A stretch of DNA of 64,000 nt from Candidatus Zhuqueibacterota bacterium. GTDB taxonomy: Bacteria; Zhuqueibacterota; Zhuqueibacteria; Oceanimicrobiales; Oceanimicrobiaceae. The notes beneath the pieces are model-generated. The model searched no databases, had not been told where the DNA came from, and was given only the letters and a program-made list of their open reading frames with translations. The stretch's first letter is position 1; every line of letters begins with the position of its first letter. The stretch covers positions 1 to 64,000 of the forward strand of contig JAJDAF010000041.1 in assembly GCA_029261995.1 (NCBI GenBank). Direction: 5' to 3'. This document shows, in pieces, positions 26,304 through 34,851 of this stretch. A program made the position numbers and the translations under genes.

Positions 26304-27407
26304 CTAGCTCTCCTGCTCGCGGCGATAGGGGAGTGTCATAGCTACTACAAAGCCGCCAGATTCGGCATTTTTAAACTCGAATTTGAAGTCGGCGCCGTAG
26401 AGCGTGCGAAGCCTCTCCTGCGTGTTCTGTAGGCCGATGCCGTTTGACTCCTGGAGTGCGTCCAGGTCGATGACACCCGGGCCATCGTCCGTGACATCAA
26501 TCCGGAGTTGCCCGTCGATCTTTTGACAACGAATGGCGATGCGGCCGGACCTGGATTTGGTGGCAAAGCCATGCTTGATGGCATTTTCTACCAGCGGCTG
26601 CAGAATCAAGCTCGGGACACTTGCGTCCAGGGCAGAGTCGTCAACTTCGTAGTGAATTTGCAGTCGGTCCTGAAACCGCGCTTTTTCAATCGAGAGGTAG
26701 TTTTCGATGAATTCGAGTTCCTTGCGCAGGCTGATGAAATTGTCCGCCTGGCATTCGAGAGAGGTTCTGAGCAGATCGCCCAGGCGCCCAACCATGTCCT
26801 GCGCCTCTTTGACATTTTCTTCCATCAGAGAAGCGACGCTGTGCAGGGTGTTGAACAGAAAGTGGGGCTGAAGCTGCATTTTCAAGGCGTTGAGCTGGGC
26901 TTCGGAAAGCAGCTTTTCCGCCTCGGCGCGCTTGACTGCCTCGGTGCGGTATTTCTTGTAGTAATCCAGGATGAGGAAGAAGCACAGCACAAACCAATAG
27001 ATGAAGAGATGGCCAAGCGCGCCACCGAGCGCCCGCACGTCCCAATAGTCCAGAAAAGAGGCGGTGAGTTTTTTGTAAATCCTGGGATCGAGGTAGTACA
27101 TCAGGGCGGTGGTGACGAGCTGCGTCGTCAGGTTGATAACAATGGCGACAACAGCACTGGCCAGAAGGTGAGGCAAAACAAATTTCGAGTAGCGTTTCTG
27201 AAAAGGATATCTCGTGTGGAAAAAGTGCACGAAAGGTACAAACGGCGCCCAGAGCAAATAGCCAAACGGAATGATGAGGAATTTGTACCAGTTGAAATCC
27301 CAGTCATACCTGCTCAGGTACATGAACTGTTGCAGCATGAACGCGATGGAGACCAGCGTCCAGAACAGCAGTGAGTATCGCAGTCGTATGGGATTTTTGC
27401 TTTGCAT
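26304..27407 (-). CDS. LytS-type sensor histidine kinase
   Basis: A 367-residue membrane kinase with four predicted transmembrane helices in residues 1-160, then the LytS H-box (QLQPHFLFNTLHSVASLM), N-box (LILQPLVENAIKHGF) and G-box (VTDDGPGVID, then GIGLQNTQERL). It is co-transcribed with the LytTR regulator, which starts 1 bp after its stop. Same architecture as the 3356 kinase, so the two operons are duplicates. No extracytoplasmic sensor domain is visible. Ligand unknown. Confidence 0.9.
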   Translation of the reverse strand: MQSKNPIRLRYSLLFWTLVSIAFMLQQFMYLSRYDWDFNWYKFLIIPFGYLLWAPFVPFVHFFHTRYPFQKRYSKFVLPHLLASAVVAIVINLTTQLVTTALMYYLDPRIYKKLTASFLDYWDVRALGGALGHLFIYWFVLCFFLILDYYKKYRTEAVKRAEAEKLLSEAQLNALKMQLQPHFLFNTLHSVASLMEENVKEAQDMVGRLGDLLRTSLECQADNFISLRKELEFIENYLSIEKARFQDRLQIHYEVDDSALDASVPSLILQPLVENAIKHGFATKSRSGRIAIRCQKIDGQLRIDVTDDGPGVIDLDALQESNGIGLQNTQERLRTLYGADFKFEFKNAESGGFVVAMTLPYRREQES

Positions 27408-27520
27408 TTGCGGGTGCCGCGGCTCTCTTTTCTCGGTTACCTTAACTCAAAGATAAAGAATGAGCCCGCGAATGGCAAGATGAAATGGTGGGCAAACTGT
27501 TCGTCCCAGACCTTGCTGCG

Positions 27521-27650
27521 CTCTAGTGTGATGATTTCCAAATAAGCGAACTCTGACAGGGTTCAATGTTAACCGTTTCAGGCATAAAAAAAGGGTCGAA
27601 ACCCTGTCAGAGTTTTGTTTGGGAAATTAGAAATCTTGACACTAGTGAGA
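27521..27650. mobile_element. MITE-like inverted-repeat element
   Basis: The two halves of this ~130-bp stretch are inverted copies. The inner arms are perfect over 15 bp (AACTCTGACAGGGTT at 27549-27563, complement at 27600-27614); outer arms extend imperfectly to a CTAGTGT...ACACTAG end pair near 27524 and 27640. The ~36-bp centre is A-rich. It has no coding capacity. A non-autonomous miniature element or decayed repeat is inferred; no transposase of any kind is in the window. Confidence 0.6.
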
Positions 27651-27705
27651 TTTGGAAGCCGGTTTCGGGAAGATAAAGAGATGATATTTGTTCGGAAAGA
27701 GCAAT

Positions 27706-27729
27706 GGGCGGGGCCGCGACGCCCCGCCC
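27706..27729 (-). terminator. GC hairpin after OmpA-TSP3 gene
   Basis: A perfect 9-bp stem GGGCGGGGC / GCCCCGCCC with a 6-nt loop, 11 bp past the minus-strand stop at 27741, then a pyrimidine-rich stretch. A likely terminator for the OmpA gene. Confidence 0.65.
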
Positions 27730-27740
27730 AACTGCCATTG

Positions 27741-29240
27741 TTACTTCGCCACCATGAATTCTATGCGTCGGTTTTGTTGTCTGCCTTCTTTTGAGGAGTT
27801 TGGCGCGATCGGTTTTTCGGGACCAAATCCCCGCGCCGTGACCCGGCCAGCAGCAACACCCTGACTGACAAGATAAGCCTTGACCGAAGCAGCACGTGCT
27901 TCGGACAAGCGCACGTTCGATTGACGCCTGCCGGTGTTGTCCGTAAACCCGTGAATCTCGACGTTCATTTCCGGGTAGGCCTTCATTGTGTTGAGCGCTT
28001 TTACCAGGATGTCTTTGGACTGGTCGGACAGCTTCGAGCTACCGCTGCCAAACACAACGCCGTCCAGTACGATTGGAGCGCCGGCTTCTTTTATTTCGAG
28101 AATGACGTCGTCGCCCGACATCATGGGGTTGGTGCCGCGAGCAACCTCGTCGCCATCAGCCACCGAACCACCATCGGAATCCGCGACCAGCGGATCGGTC
28201 TTGTGCTGGTTGATCTCCTGGCCATCCGACAGACCATCCGCATCAGAGTCAGCCACGGTTGGCTTTGTATTGTACTGTCGCAGTTCGTCGGCGTCGGTCA
28301 AACCGTCGGCATCCGTGTCCGGGTTAGCCGGATTGGTGCTATGCGTGTTGACCTCACTGCCGTCATCAAGGCCATCTTCATCACTGTCCGCCACCAGCGG
28401 ATTGGTGCCATGTTTACTGACTTCGGCTCCGTCGGACAGGGCATCCGCGTCAGTGTCGGCTTTGTTGGGGTCTGTACCGTGAGTGCTCAGTTCGATGCCA
28501 TCCGCCAGGCCATCATTGTCTGAATCAGCCGCAAGCGGGTCGGTATTGTGCACAAGAACTTCGTCGCCATCTGAAAGGCCATCGCCGTCCGTATCCGCGA
28601 CTTCGGGATTCGTGCCCCGCGTCTTTTCATCCTTGGTGAACAGACCGTCATTGTCGATATCCTTGTTCTGCTTGAAAACCCAGGTCAGTCCGACCGTGCC
28701 GGTGACGTAATTATCATCTGAACCAGCGCTCACGGCATCGAGTTTGTCGCTGAGCACAATGTGGTACAAGCCGCGAAAATCCAGGTTGGTTCTTTCGGAC
28801 AGCTTCAAACTCAAACCGCCACCCACGGGAATCCCCAACGAGGTTTGTGAGCTTTTTCCGACGAGATTGTCAAATGAATCTCTCGGGTTGGCAAAAATAG
28901 CTTCGCCACCGCCCGCAATATAGGGCCGGAATGTTTCCCCGCCCAGAAGCGCCAGGCGGCTGACGATACTGAAAGAGGTAACGTTTGAGGTGAAAGTGGA
29001 CGAGCCCTTGCCTGCCAACTCGCCAACGTTGGCAGCGAGTTCATAGGAAAGTCTGTTGGTTTGGTAGAACTCGCCGAACAGTCCGCCAAAAGGGCGGGTG
29101 CGGGCTCCAAAATCGTCGCCTTCATAGCTCGTTGCTCCACCTCGAATGCCGATGGAGTGAGCGCCGTCCCGGTCCTGAGCCTGCGCCATCGGGACCAAAA
29201 GAACCAAAAGCGACACTGCGAGAAGCAGTCTTTTTTTCAT
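27741..29240 (-). CDS. OmpA-family outer-membrane protein with thrombospondin type 3 repeats
   Basis: A 499-residue protein: signal peptide (1-21, ending AQAQ), an OmpA-like beta-barrel of about 170 residues, then seven ~23-residue calcium-binding thrombospondin type 3 repeats (for example ADSDNDGLADGIELSTHGTD, ADTDADALSDGAE) and a C-terminal OmpA peptidoglycan-binding domain (GFTDNTGRRQSNVRLSEARA, VTARGFGPEKPI, then QQNRRIEF). The Ca2+-bound repeats would form a rigid periplasmic linker between barrel and cell wall. AGGAATT precedes ATG 29240. A monocistronic envelope structural protein. Confidence 0.93.
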   Translation of the reverse strand: MKKRLLLAVSLLVLLVPMAQAQDRDGAHSIGIRGGATSYEGDDFGARTRPFGGLFGEFYQTNRLSYELAANVGELAGKGSSTFTSNVTSFSIVSRLALLGGETFRPYIAGGGEAIFANPRDSFDNLVGKSSQTSLGIPVGGGLSLKLSERTNLDFRGLYHIVLSDKLDAVSAGSDDNYVTGTVGLTWVFKQNKDIDNDGLFTKDEKTRGTNPEVADTDGDGLSDGDEVLVHNTDPLAADSDNDGLADGIELSTHGTDPNKADTDADALSDGAEVSKHGTNPLVADSDEDGLDDGSEVNTHSTNPANPDTDADGLTDADELRQYNTKPTVADSDADGLSDGQEINQHKTDPLVADSDGGSVADGDEVARGTNPMMSGDDVILEIKEAGAPIVLDGVVFGSGSSKLSDQSKDILVKALNTMKAYPEMNVEIHGFTDNTGRRQSNVRLSEARAASVKAYLVSQGVAAGRVTARGFGPEKPIAPNSSKEGRQQNRRIEFMVAK

Positions 29241-29595
29241 AATTCCTCCACATGTACTGATGAGAGTTAGTGTTTGAGAATACTTGAACTGGTCAACAGA
29301 AGGCTGCGAATCGCATACGCTATGCCAGGGGCGTCACTGTGGAAGTTCTAGTCTGGTATAAATTCTAATAAAACAGAGATCTAAAAGGGAGCTTGGAGGG
29401 AGTTTTCAGCATTTCGGGTTGTGGGAACAAGGGCGGGAGACATGGGCAAATGACCAATCCAATAGGATTTTGGCCAACTCATTTCAAAGGGATCAGTGAA
29501 GAAGGAGTTGCGTTCGCCAAAGCGAGAAACCTTCCAGGGTTTTGAAACCTGGAAGGTTTGAGGGTCATTGCGGCATCCATGTCCACGACCCTTCA
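29241..29595. other. Intergenic region with palindrome
   Basis: 355 bp between two minus-strand genes. It must hold the OmpA promoter. The only recognisable feature is the palindrome at 29527-29559; short frames here lack coding signs. Confidence 0.45.
29527..29559. repeat. Palindromic repeat, CTTCCAGG type
   Basis: AAACCTTCCAGGGTTTTG...AACCTGGAAGGTTT, a 33-bp hairpin related to the CTGCCAGG palindromes with C-T in place of C-T-G at the core. The downstream lipoprotein gene (minus strand) stops at 29596, so it could terminate that transcript. Confidence 0.85.
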
Positions 29596-30417
29596 TCAAG
29601 AGACCCACAACCCATATACTTTGGTTATCACCCAGATGTCGTCTGACTTTTCCAGCACGACGTAATAGCCCGTTGCGTTAAGTGGTCTGTGGCGCGTCTC
29701 AACGTAAAGCATGGCTTGACTCCGTTCTCCGTTGAAGCCGATCTTGGAAACAAAGGCGAGTCCTGCGGCATCTGGGTAGTCCTCGTAAAAAGCATTCCAC
29801 CATTCCAGATATCCCATCGGCCAGGCATAGGGTGATTGATTGAGCCTTGAAGCAGGCACAAGGTCTGCTTCTTCATGCCAGAAAGGGTAGCTTGGAAGCT
29901 GCTGAGAAAAGATGTTGACTCCACGATAGTGGTCAAAAGTGTCCTTGTGGAGATCTGGCCCGGTCGGCCAGGATGCTTCATAGAAAATCGTTGAATCGCA
30001 CACCAGATAGTCCTTGTCCGGCCAGTTGAAATAGTCCAGCACGATTTCATATATCGGACTTCCGTTGGTCACAACGCTGAAGTTGATTTGTGCTTCTGCC
30101 GTGCCGCCGAGACTGTCGCTGATCTGGCACACCAGCGGGTAGTGGCCTTCCATTTCCGGCGCCTTCCAGAGAATAGATGGCCCCGAGCCAATGACGGTTC
30201 CCGGTGCCGAGAGCCATTGGAATGAGATGGCGTCGTTGTCAATGTCCGTGGCGATACATTGCACGGAGGTTTCGCCGTTGGCCGGCAAAATGGTTTCTTC
30301 CGCGGTTAAGGTGACAATGGCCGGGTTGGAGTTGACCGGCGCCATACTGTTGTCGCGACAAGCGAAGAAGAACATCGCCATGAAACTGATAATAATGAGA
30401 ATGAGCTTTGAATACAT
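29596..30417 (-). CDS. Lipoprotein with Ig/PKD-like domain
   Basis: A 273-residue lipoprotein. The signal helix ends in the lipobox FFFAC. Residues ~35-115 look like a bacterial Ig/PKD-type domain (IVTLTAEETILPANGETSVQ, VCQISDSLGGTAEAQINFSV), with the strand pattern of extracellular adhesion/structural domains. The C-terminal half (VLDYFNWPDKDYLVCDSTIFYE, WHEEADLVPASRL) is not recognised. AGGAG lies just upstream of ATG 30417. Monocistronic. Function unknown. Confidence 0.7.
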   Translation of the reverse strand: MYSKLILIIISFMAMFFFACRDNSMAPVNSNPAIVTLTAEETILPANGETSVQCIATDIDNDAISFQWLSAPGTVIGSGPSILWKAPEMEGHYPLVCQISDSLGGTAEAQINFSVVTNGSPIYEIVLDYFNWPDKDYLVCDSTIFYEASWPTGPDLHKDTFDHYRGVNIFSQQLPSYPFWHEEADLVPASRLNQSPYAWPMGYLEWWNAFYEDYPDAAGLAFVSKIGFNGERSQAMLYVETRHRPLNATGYYVVLEKSDDIWVITKVYGLWVS

Positions 30418-30729
30418 AGCGAAATCTCCTGAGAATTAGATGCCCGCTCACCTGCTGAGCAAGCCGAGGTTCTATATGATATACGAATAAGACGGCGTCT
30501 ACCCCCATCACAATTTGAAAAAACCTTCCAGGGTTCCAAAACCTGGAAGGTTTAGCGGCGACATGCACGAGGAACGTTCGGCTTCAACCAAGCTCCGACC
30601 CGATGGCGCCTCTACTGCCGCTCCGGTCTTTCCAAAAATTCTAGATTATCAATGCTTGACAATAGCGTCATAATACAATATCTTCCACTTACCCCAACAA
30701 ACACAATGGTCAAGGAAAACAGGTGGCTT
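30418..30729. other. Divergent intergenic region
   Basis: It separates the minus-strand lipoprotein and the plus-strand GTPase operon, so it must hold promoters for both. It carries the palindrome at 30521-30553. An ATG at 30706 is in frame with the next gene but its ribosome site is poorer. Confidence 0.4.
30521..30553. repeat. Palindromic repeat, CTTCCAGG type
   Basis: AAACCTTCCAGGGTTCC...AACCTGGAAGGTTT, second copy of the variant seen at 29527, on the far side of the same lipoprotein gene, so the lipoprotein gene is bracketed by two copies. Confidence 0.85.
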
Positions 30730-31128
30730 ATGGCGAAGAAGAATGGTGATGCTGTTGCTGGCGCCACAGCGGCTCCGGTTGCTGACAGCCTAGGACAGAT
30801 TCGCGAGATTATTCTCGGCGAGTTTATGCGCGCTTCAGATGCACACTTTCGCAAGATGCAAGCCTCGTTCGACGCGTTTAAACAGGAGACCGACGCGCGC
30901 TTGAGTGAACTGGAAGAACGGATTTCTTTTGTCAAGGAAGATGGTGAGGTGTCGAAAGGCAGCTTGCAGGAGGCGCTGGATACCTCGCAAGCCGAATTCG
31001 AGAAGCAGGTCAAAGAACTCGGCAGCAAGCTGAAAAACGACATCAAGACGCTGCATGAAGACAAGGTTGACAAGTCCTCCATTGGCGAGGTATTTATCCA
31101 ATGGGGCGAACAGGTCAAGAGCCGCTAA
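30730..31128 (+). CDS. Coiled-coil protein, first gene of GTPase operon
   Basis: A 132-residue acidic/charged helical protein, MAKKNGDAVAGATAAPVADS, then a continuous amphipathic helix from about residue 20 (FMRASDAHFRKMQASFDAFKQ) to 115, ending VDKSSIGEVFIQWGEQVKSR. No signal or membrane segment, so cytoplasmic. The ATG at 30730 has AGGTGG just upstream; earlier ATG/TTG starts are worse. It precedes the OmpA-type gene by 35 bp. A structural or adaptor partner of the operon is likely. Confidence 0.6.
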   Translation: MAKKNGDAVAGATAAPVADSLGQIREIILGEFMRASDAHFRKMQASFDAFKQETDARLSELEERISFVKEDGEVSKGSLQEALDTSQAEFEKQVKELGSKLKNDIKTLHEDKVDKSSIGEVFIQWGEQVKSR

Positions 31129-31163
31129 CTCCCTGACTGTTACCCAACCTCCTGATAGAGATC

Positions 31164-32774
31164 ATGGCTGAGACAAAGTCAGAAAATCTGCACCGTCTGC
31201 GCCGGCTCATGCTCGCTGCCGATGAGGCACGCGTGGCCGAGCTTGAGCGCGCGCTCGTCCGTCTGAGTGACCGAATCAGCGATACCGACGACTGGCTTGA
31301 AATGCTTGACCCGGTGATCGCCGATGCGCTCGCCAACAAAATCAGCGAGTCAAAAGAAGAGATGGCGGAAGCATTGGCGCCAGTCATGGGGCCGGCGTTA
31401 AAACATCAAATCGAGGAAGCGAAAGACGACATCGCTGACGCGCTCTACCCGGTCATCGGGCGCACCATCCGGCGCTCGATTGCCGAGTCGATGAAGCAGT
31501 TGGTCAAGACCGTCAACGACAAGGTCGATAAGGCGCTGAGTTTCCAGTCGCTATTTCGCAAGATGAAAAGCAAAGTCGCCGGCGTGTCGGCAGGCGAGCT
31601 GGCGCTGGCCGAGTCCCTGCCGCTGACGGTCCACGAGGTCTTCCTGATCCACAAGCAGAGCGGCATTCTGCTCAACCACGTTTCCAGCCAGGCCAACGGC
31701 GAGTCTTCCGACCAGGAGATCATCGGCGGCATGCTAACGGCGATTCGCGATTTCGCAAAAACAGCCTTTCAGTCCGGGCAGGAACTGAGCAACATCCGGT
31801 ATGAGGATCTGCAAATCTACCTCGAGGACGGGCGCCACGCTTATCTCGCGGTGGTGTGCACCGGCGTCGCCAATGATGAGTTTCTTGCTCGCCTGAAATT
31901 GACCGAGCGTCGGGTTCACAGCCAGTTTTATCGCAGCCTGCGCAATTTTGATGGCGACGTTGCTGCATTTCAGGCCAGCCGCATCGGCATGGCAAAGTTG
32001 CTGCATGATTTTGGCACGGACAACGAGCCCGGGTCCGGCGCGCGCAGAGTCCCGATCTGGCCTGCAGTCGTGCTGCTCTTGCTCGCGGCGGGTGCGGCTT
32101 TTTACTACACCGGCCTGGCCGACAAAACCATCGCCTGGTTCAGAGCGCGCCCGGCGCAACCCGCTCCCCTGGCCGTGGATGCGGCGGTCCTGGCCGCGGA
32201 GTTGACGGAGCGGCTGCAGGGCAAAGTCACAAGTGATCTTGCCGGCATCCGGTTTGTCGTCGATGGTCAGACATTGGCCCTCGAGGGGCAGGCGAGCAGC
32301 GCGGAAGAACGCATTGTGATCGGCCACACCGTTGCTAACCTGTCGCCGGCTCGCATCATCTTGAACAACCTCAACGTGGCGGCATTTCCCCTGCACCAGG
32401 CAGAAGCAAGACTGCGCAGCTTGCGGGTGCAGTTCGCGGCAGACAGCGGCGACCTGGCCCCGGGTGAGATGCACAAGCTGCGCGAGGTTGTCACGATCAT
32501 GAAAACCTACGATATCCCGACCATCTACCTGACCGGTCACACGGATGGTTCCGGCAACGAAGCGCTCAATTTGCAGCTATCGCGCAACCGGGCTGAGAAA
32601 GTTCGGCAGCATTTTATCGAGAACGGCATTGCCGCGGACCAGATTGTCATCGCCGGGCTTGGCGCCAGCGAACCGCTCGGCAACAACGCCACACCGGAAG
32701 GCCAGCAACTGAATCGGCGCGTTGAATTTTCATTGAACACGAAAGATACTGGCGACAACAGGGACAACGAATGA
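31164..32774 (+). CDS. Transmembrane OmpA-domain protein with longin/roadblock-like cytoplasmic domain
   Basis: A 536-residue protein with no signal peptide. Residues 1-~130: charged helical region (VARLSDR..., MAEALAPVMGPALKHQIEEA). Residues ~140-260: a mixed domain (VHEVFLIHKQSGILLNHVSS, MLTAIRDFAKTAFQSG, YLEDGRHAYLAVVCTG) whose hydrophobic pattern resembles longin/roadblock folds, the class that regulates Ras-like GTPases. Residues ~288-311: one membrane helix (WPAVVLLLLAAGAAFYY). Then a BON-like segment and a C-terminal OmpA domain (~410-530: YLTGHTDGSGNEALNLQLSR). So the N-terminus is cytoplasmic and the OmpA domain faces the cell wall. The stop overlaps the GTPase start by 4 bp. I infer an envelope-anchored GTPase partner. 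Confidence 0.75.
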   Translation: MAETKSENLHRLRRLMLAADEARVAELERALVRLSDRISDTDDWLEMLDPVIADALANKISESKEEMAEALAPVMGPALKHQIEEAKDDIADALYPVIGRTIRRSIAESMKQLVKTVNDKVDKALSFQSLFRKMKSKVAGVSAGELALAESLPLTVHEVFLIHKQSGILLNHVSSQANGESSDQEIIGGMLTAIRDFAKTAFQSGQELSNIRYEDLQIYLEDGRHAYLAVVCTGVANDEFLARLKLTERRVHSQFYRSLRNFDGDVAAFQASRIGMAKLLHDFGTDNEPGSGARRVPIWPAVVLLLLAAGAAFYYTGLADKTIAWFRARPAQPAPLAVDAAVLAAELTERLQGKVTSDLAGIRFVVDGQTLALEGQASSAEERIVIGHTVANLSPARIILNNLNVAAFPLHQAEARLRSLRVQFAADSGDLAPGEMHKLREVVTIMKTYDIPTIYLTGHTDGSGNEALNLQLSRNRAEKVRQHFIENGIAADQIVIAGLGASEPLGNNATPEGQQLNRRVEFSLNTKDTGDNRDNE

Positions 32775-33307
32775 GCGCGGCCTCGGAAGCGATAATCTAC
32801 AGCAAGAAAATCTGCATGCTCGGCACCTTTGGCGTAGGCAAGACCAGTCTGGTGCGGCGATTTGTTCACCGCCTCTTCGATGACACCTACCTTTCCACGA
32901 TTGGCGTTCAAATCTACAAGAAGGAGATAGCCGACCTCAACAGCGCCAAGGGACGCCCGCTGGGAGTCAATCTGGTGATCTGGGATTTGGCGAACATCGA
33001 GAGCTTGACGCCGGCGACGCGCACCCATTTCAACGGCGCCTCGGCTGCCATCGTGGTCTTCGATCTGACCCGCCCGGAAACCTTTGACCTGAAGCAAATC
33101 CACCTGCGCACTTTCTTAGAGGTCAACCCCGGGGCGCAGGTCATCTTTGTTGGCAACAAGACAGACCTGATGGCGGAAGGGCCCGACGAAAAGGCGTTAG
33201 TCGCTATTGCCGGCGAATACGATGCCCACCATTTTCTGACCAGCGCCAAAGACGGCAGCAATGTCGATGAGATGTTTCAAGCCCTGGCGGCAAATGTGAT
33301 CTCATGA
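32771..33307 (+). CDS. Ras/Rab-like small GTPase
   Basis: A 178-residue GTPase. P-loop G18-T-F-G-V-G23-K24-T25-S26; switch I Thr43 in YLSTIGVQIYKKE; G4 N129-K-T-D132; G5 TSAKDG near 162. The size and order are those of bacterial Ras-like GTPases (Rup/MglA group). Unusual: the G3 box reads W71-D-L-A-N75 where the family has D-x-x-G, so the invariant Gly and the switch II Gln are both changed. Start ATG overlaps the OmpA-type gene stop and its stop overlaps the sigma-54 gene start (ATGA both times), so all three are translationally coupled. Probably cytoplasmic, acting on the sigma-54 protein or the OmpA-type protein. Confidence 0.88.
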   Translation: MSAASEAIIYSKKICMLGTFGVGKTSLVRRFVHRLFDDTYLSTIGVQIYKKEIADLNSAKGRPLGVNLVIWDLANIESLTPATRTHFNGASAAIVVFDLTRPETFDLKQIHLRTFLEVNPGAQVIFVGNKTDLMAEGPDEKALVAIAGEYDAHHFLTSAKDGSNVDEMFQALAANVIS

Positions 33308-34701
33308 CCGAAGCCACGACCATCGACCAGATTCTTAAGGCCCAGCGCCTCGGCTTCGCGGTTTTTGACCGCGAGCATACGCTGTTGGATTCCAATTTCA
33401 AGTATTCTGACTTCCGGCAAGCCTCGGATCTGGCGCGCGGCAAGGTTGGCCTGTGGCAGGTTTTTCCGGAATTGATCGGCTATGAGCAGACCATTGCTGA
33501 GCTGCTCGCCGGCGCCAGAAAACCGCTGGTTCTCGAGAAGCTGAATCAACTTGACCGCACCGACCGCCTGCAGTACTACAACTTGCGGGTCTTGGCCCTG
33601 GCGGGTGGCACTCGTTCGCCGGCGCGGCTTCTGTGTCTGGCGGAAGATGTGACGGAGCAAACTGCGTTGGAGCAGGAGGCACGCCAGCAGCGATATGAAG
33701 TACAACTCCTGCAGTCGCAGTTGCTCAATCAGTCGCAATTTCTGTCAGGCGCCCTGCTCGGCCAATCCGCCAAAATTCAGGCAGTACGTGAGTTTGTCGG
33801 TAAGGTAGCGCAGTACAACACCTCTGTTTTGCTGCAGGGCGAAAGTGGCACGGGCAAGAGTCTGGTGGCGCGTCTGATTCATCGCGCCCGCCATGAGGGC
33901 GCCCGGCCATTTGTCGAGATCAACTGTGCCGCAATCCCGGAAACCCTGTTGGAGTCCGAGCTGTTTGGTCACGAAAAAGGTGCCTTCACCAATGCCCTGG
34001 CCAGCAAGAAAGGGTTGTTGGAAGAGGCTGACAACGGCACGCTTTTTCTGGATGAAATCGGAGAGCTGCCCCTGAGTTTGCAAGCCAAGCTGCTCACCTT
34101 CCTGGAGACTCGCCGCTTTCGCCGGGTTGGCAGCACGAGGGAGCAGTCGGTCGATGTGCGCGTGGTCGTGGCTACCAACAAGGATTTGAAGAAAGCGATC
34201 GCGGCCGGTGAATTTCGCGAGGATTTGTACTACCGCATCAATGTTGTGGCGCTGACTTTGCCTCCGATTCGCGAACTGGATGATGACATCATTCAACTGG
34301 CCGAGCACTTTATCAGCATTCTCCAAATCGACATGAAGAAGGCGGTGCATGGCCTGACCGCGGAGGCAAAGCGCAAGTTACTGTCGCATAGCTGGCCGGG
34401 CAATGTCCGGGAGCTGCGCAATATTATCGAGCGCGCGATGATTTTTACCACCGAACCGCGAATCACCGCGGCCGAACTGTGGCTGCCCGACACCGGCGTC
34501 CAGGATGACCAGGCTTCCGATGCACTTCACATACCCGCCGGCGGTCTCTCCCTGGAAGAACTGGAAAAGAAGTATTTGATCGCCTCCCTGCGCCAGACCG
34601 GCGGCAACCAGAGCCGCTCTGCTGAATTGCTGGCCATGAGCCTGGACACTTTTCGCTACCGCCTCAAGAAGCACGGCATTTCGATTCAGGCAATTCACTA
34701 A
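33304..34701 (+). CDS. Sigma-54-dependent transcriptional activator with PAS-like N-terminus
   Basis: A 465-residue bacterial enhancer-binding protein. Residues ~10-125 are PAS-like (LGFAVFDREHTLLDSNF, LLCLAEDVTEQTALEQEA). The AAA+ domain starts near 155: Walker A G179-E-S-G-T-G-K185, sigma-54 loop G226-A-F-T-N-A231, Walker B GTLFLDEIGELP, sensor RRVGSTREQSVDVRVVVATN. The C-terminus is a Fis-type HTH (GGNQSRSAELLAMSLDTFRYRLKK). The loop has N where the canonical GAFTGA has G. No receiver domain, so control comes through the PAS-like domain or the upstream GTPase. Overlaps the GTPase gene by 4 bp. Confidence 0.93.
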   Translation: MTEATTIDQILKAQRLGFAVFDREHTLLDSNFKYSDFRQASDLARGKVGLWQVFPELIGYEQTIAELLAGARKPLVLEKLNQLDRTDRLQYYNLRVLALAGGTRSPARLLCLAEDVTEQTALEQEARQQRYEVQLLQSQLLNQSQFLSGALLGQSAKIQAVREFVGKVAQYNTSVLLQGESGTGKSLVARLIHRARHEGARPFVEINCAAIPETLLESELFGHEKGAFTNALASKKGLLEEADNGTLFLDEIGELPLSLQAKLLTFLETRRFRRVGSTREQSVDVRVVVATNKDLKKAIAAGEFREDLYYRINVVALTLPPIRELDDDIIQLAEHFISILQIDMKKAVHGLTAEAKRKLLSHSWPGNVRELRNIIERAMIFTTEPRITAAELWLPDTGVQDDQASDALHIPAGGLSLEELEKKYLIASLRQTGGNQSRSAELLAMSLDTFRYRLKKHGISIQAIH

Positions 34702-34851
34702 TTCCGGTCATTTCCCCACCTTTAATCTGGTGATTTCCCCAATTTCTTCTTTGCGGATGCAGTTCCGGTTGTCTCGATCTGTCATCCATGTGTTTGATAA
34801 GTATTTGTTTTTATAATCTTAACAACCAAGGCACTCTGCCAAATGCCCGTT

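Larger units (their letters stand above)
27408..27740. other. Intergenic region with MITE-like element
   Basis: About 330 bp. No gene. It carries the inverted-repeat element at 27521-27650 and the GC hairpin at 27706-27729 that ends the OmpA gene, both listed separately. Confidence 0.5.
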
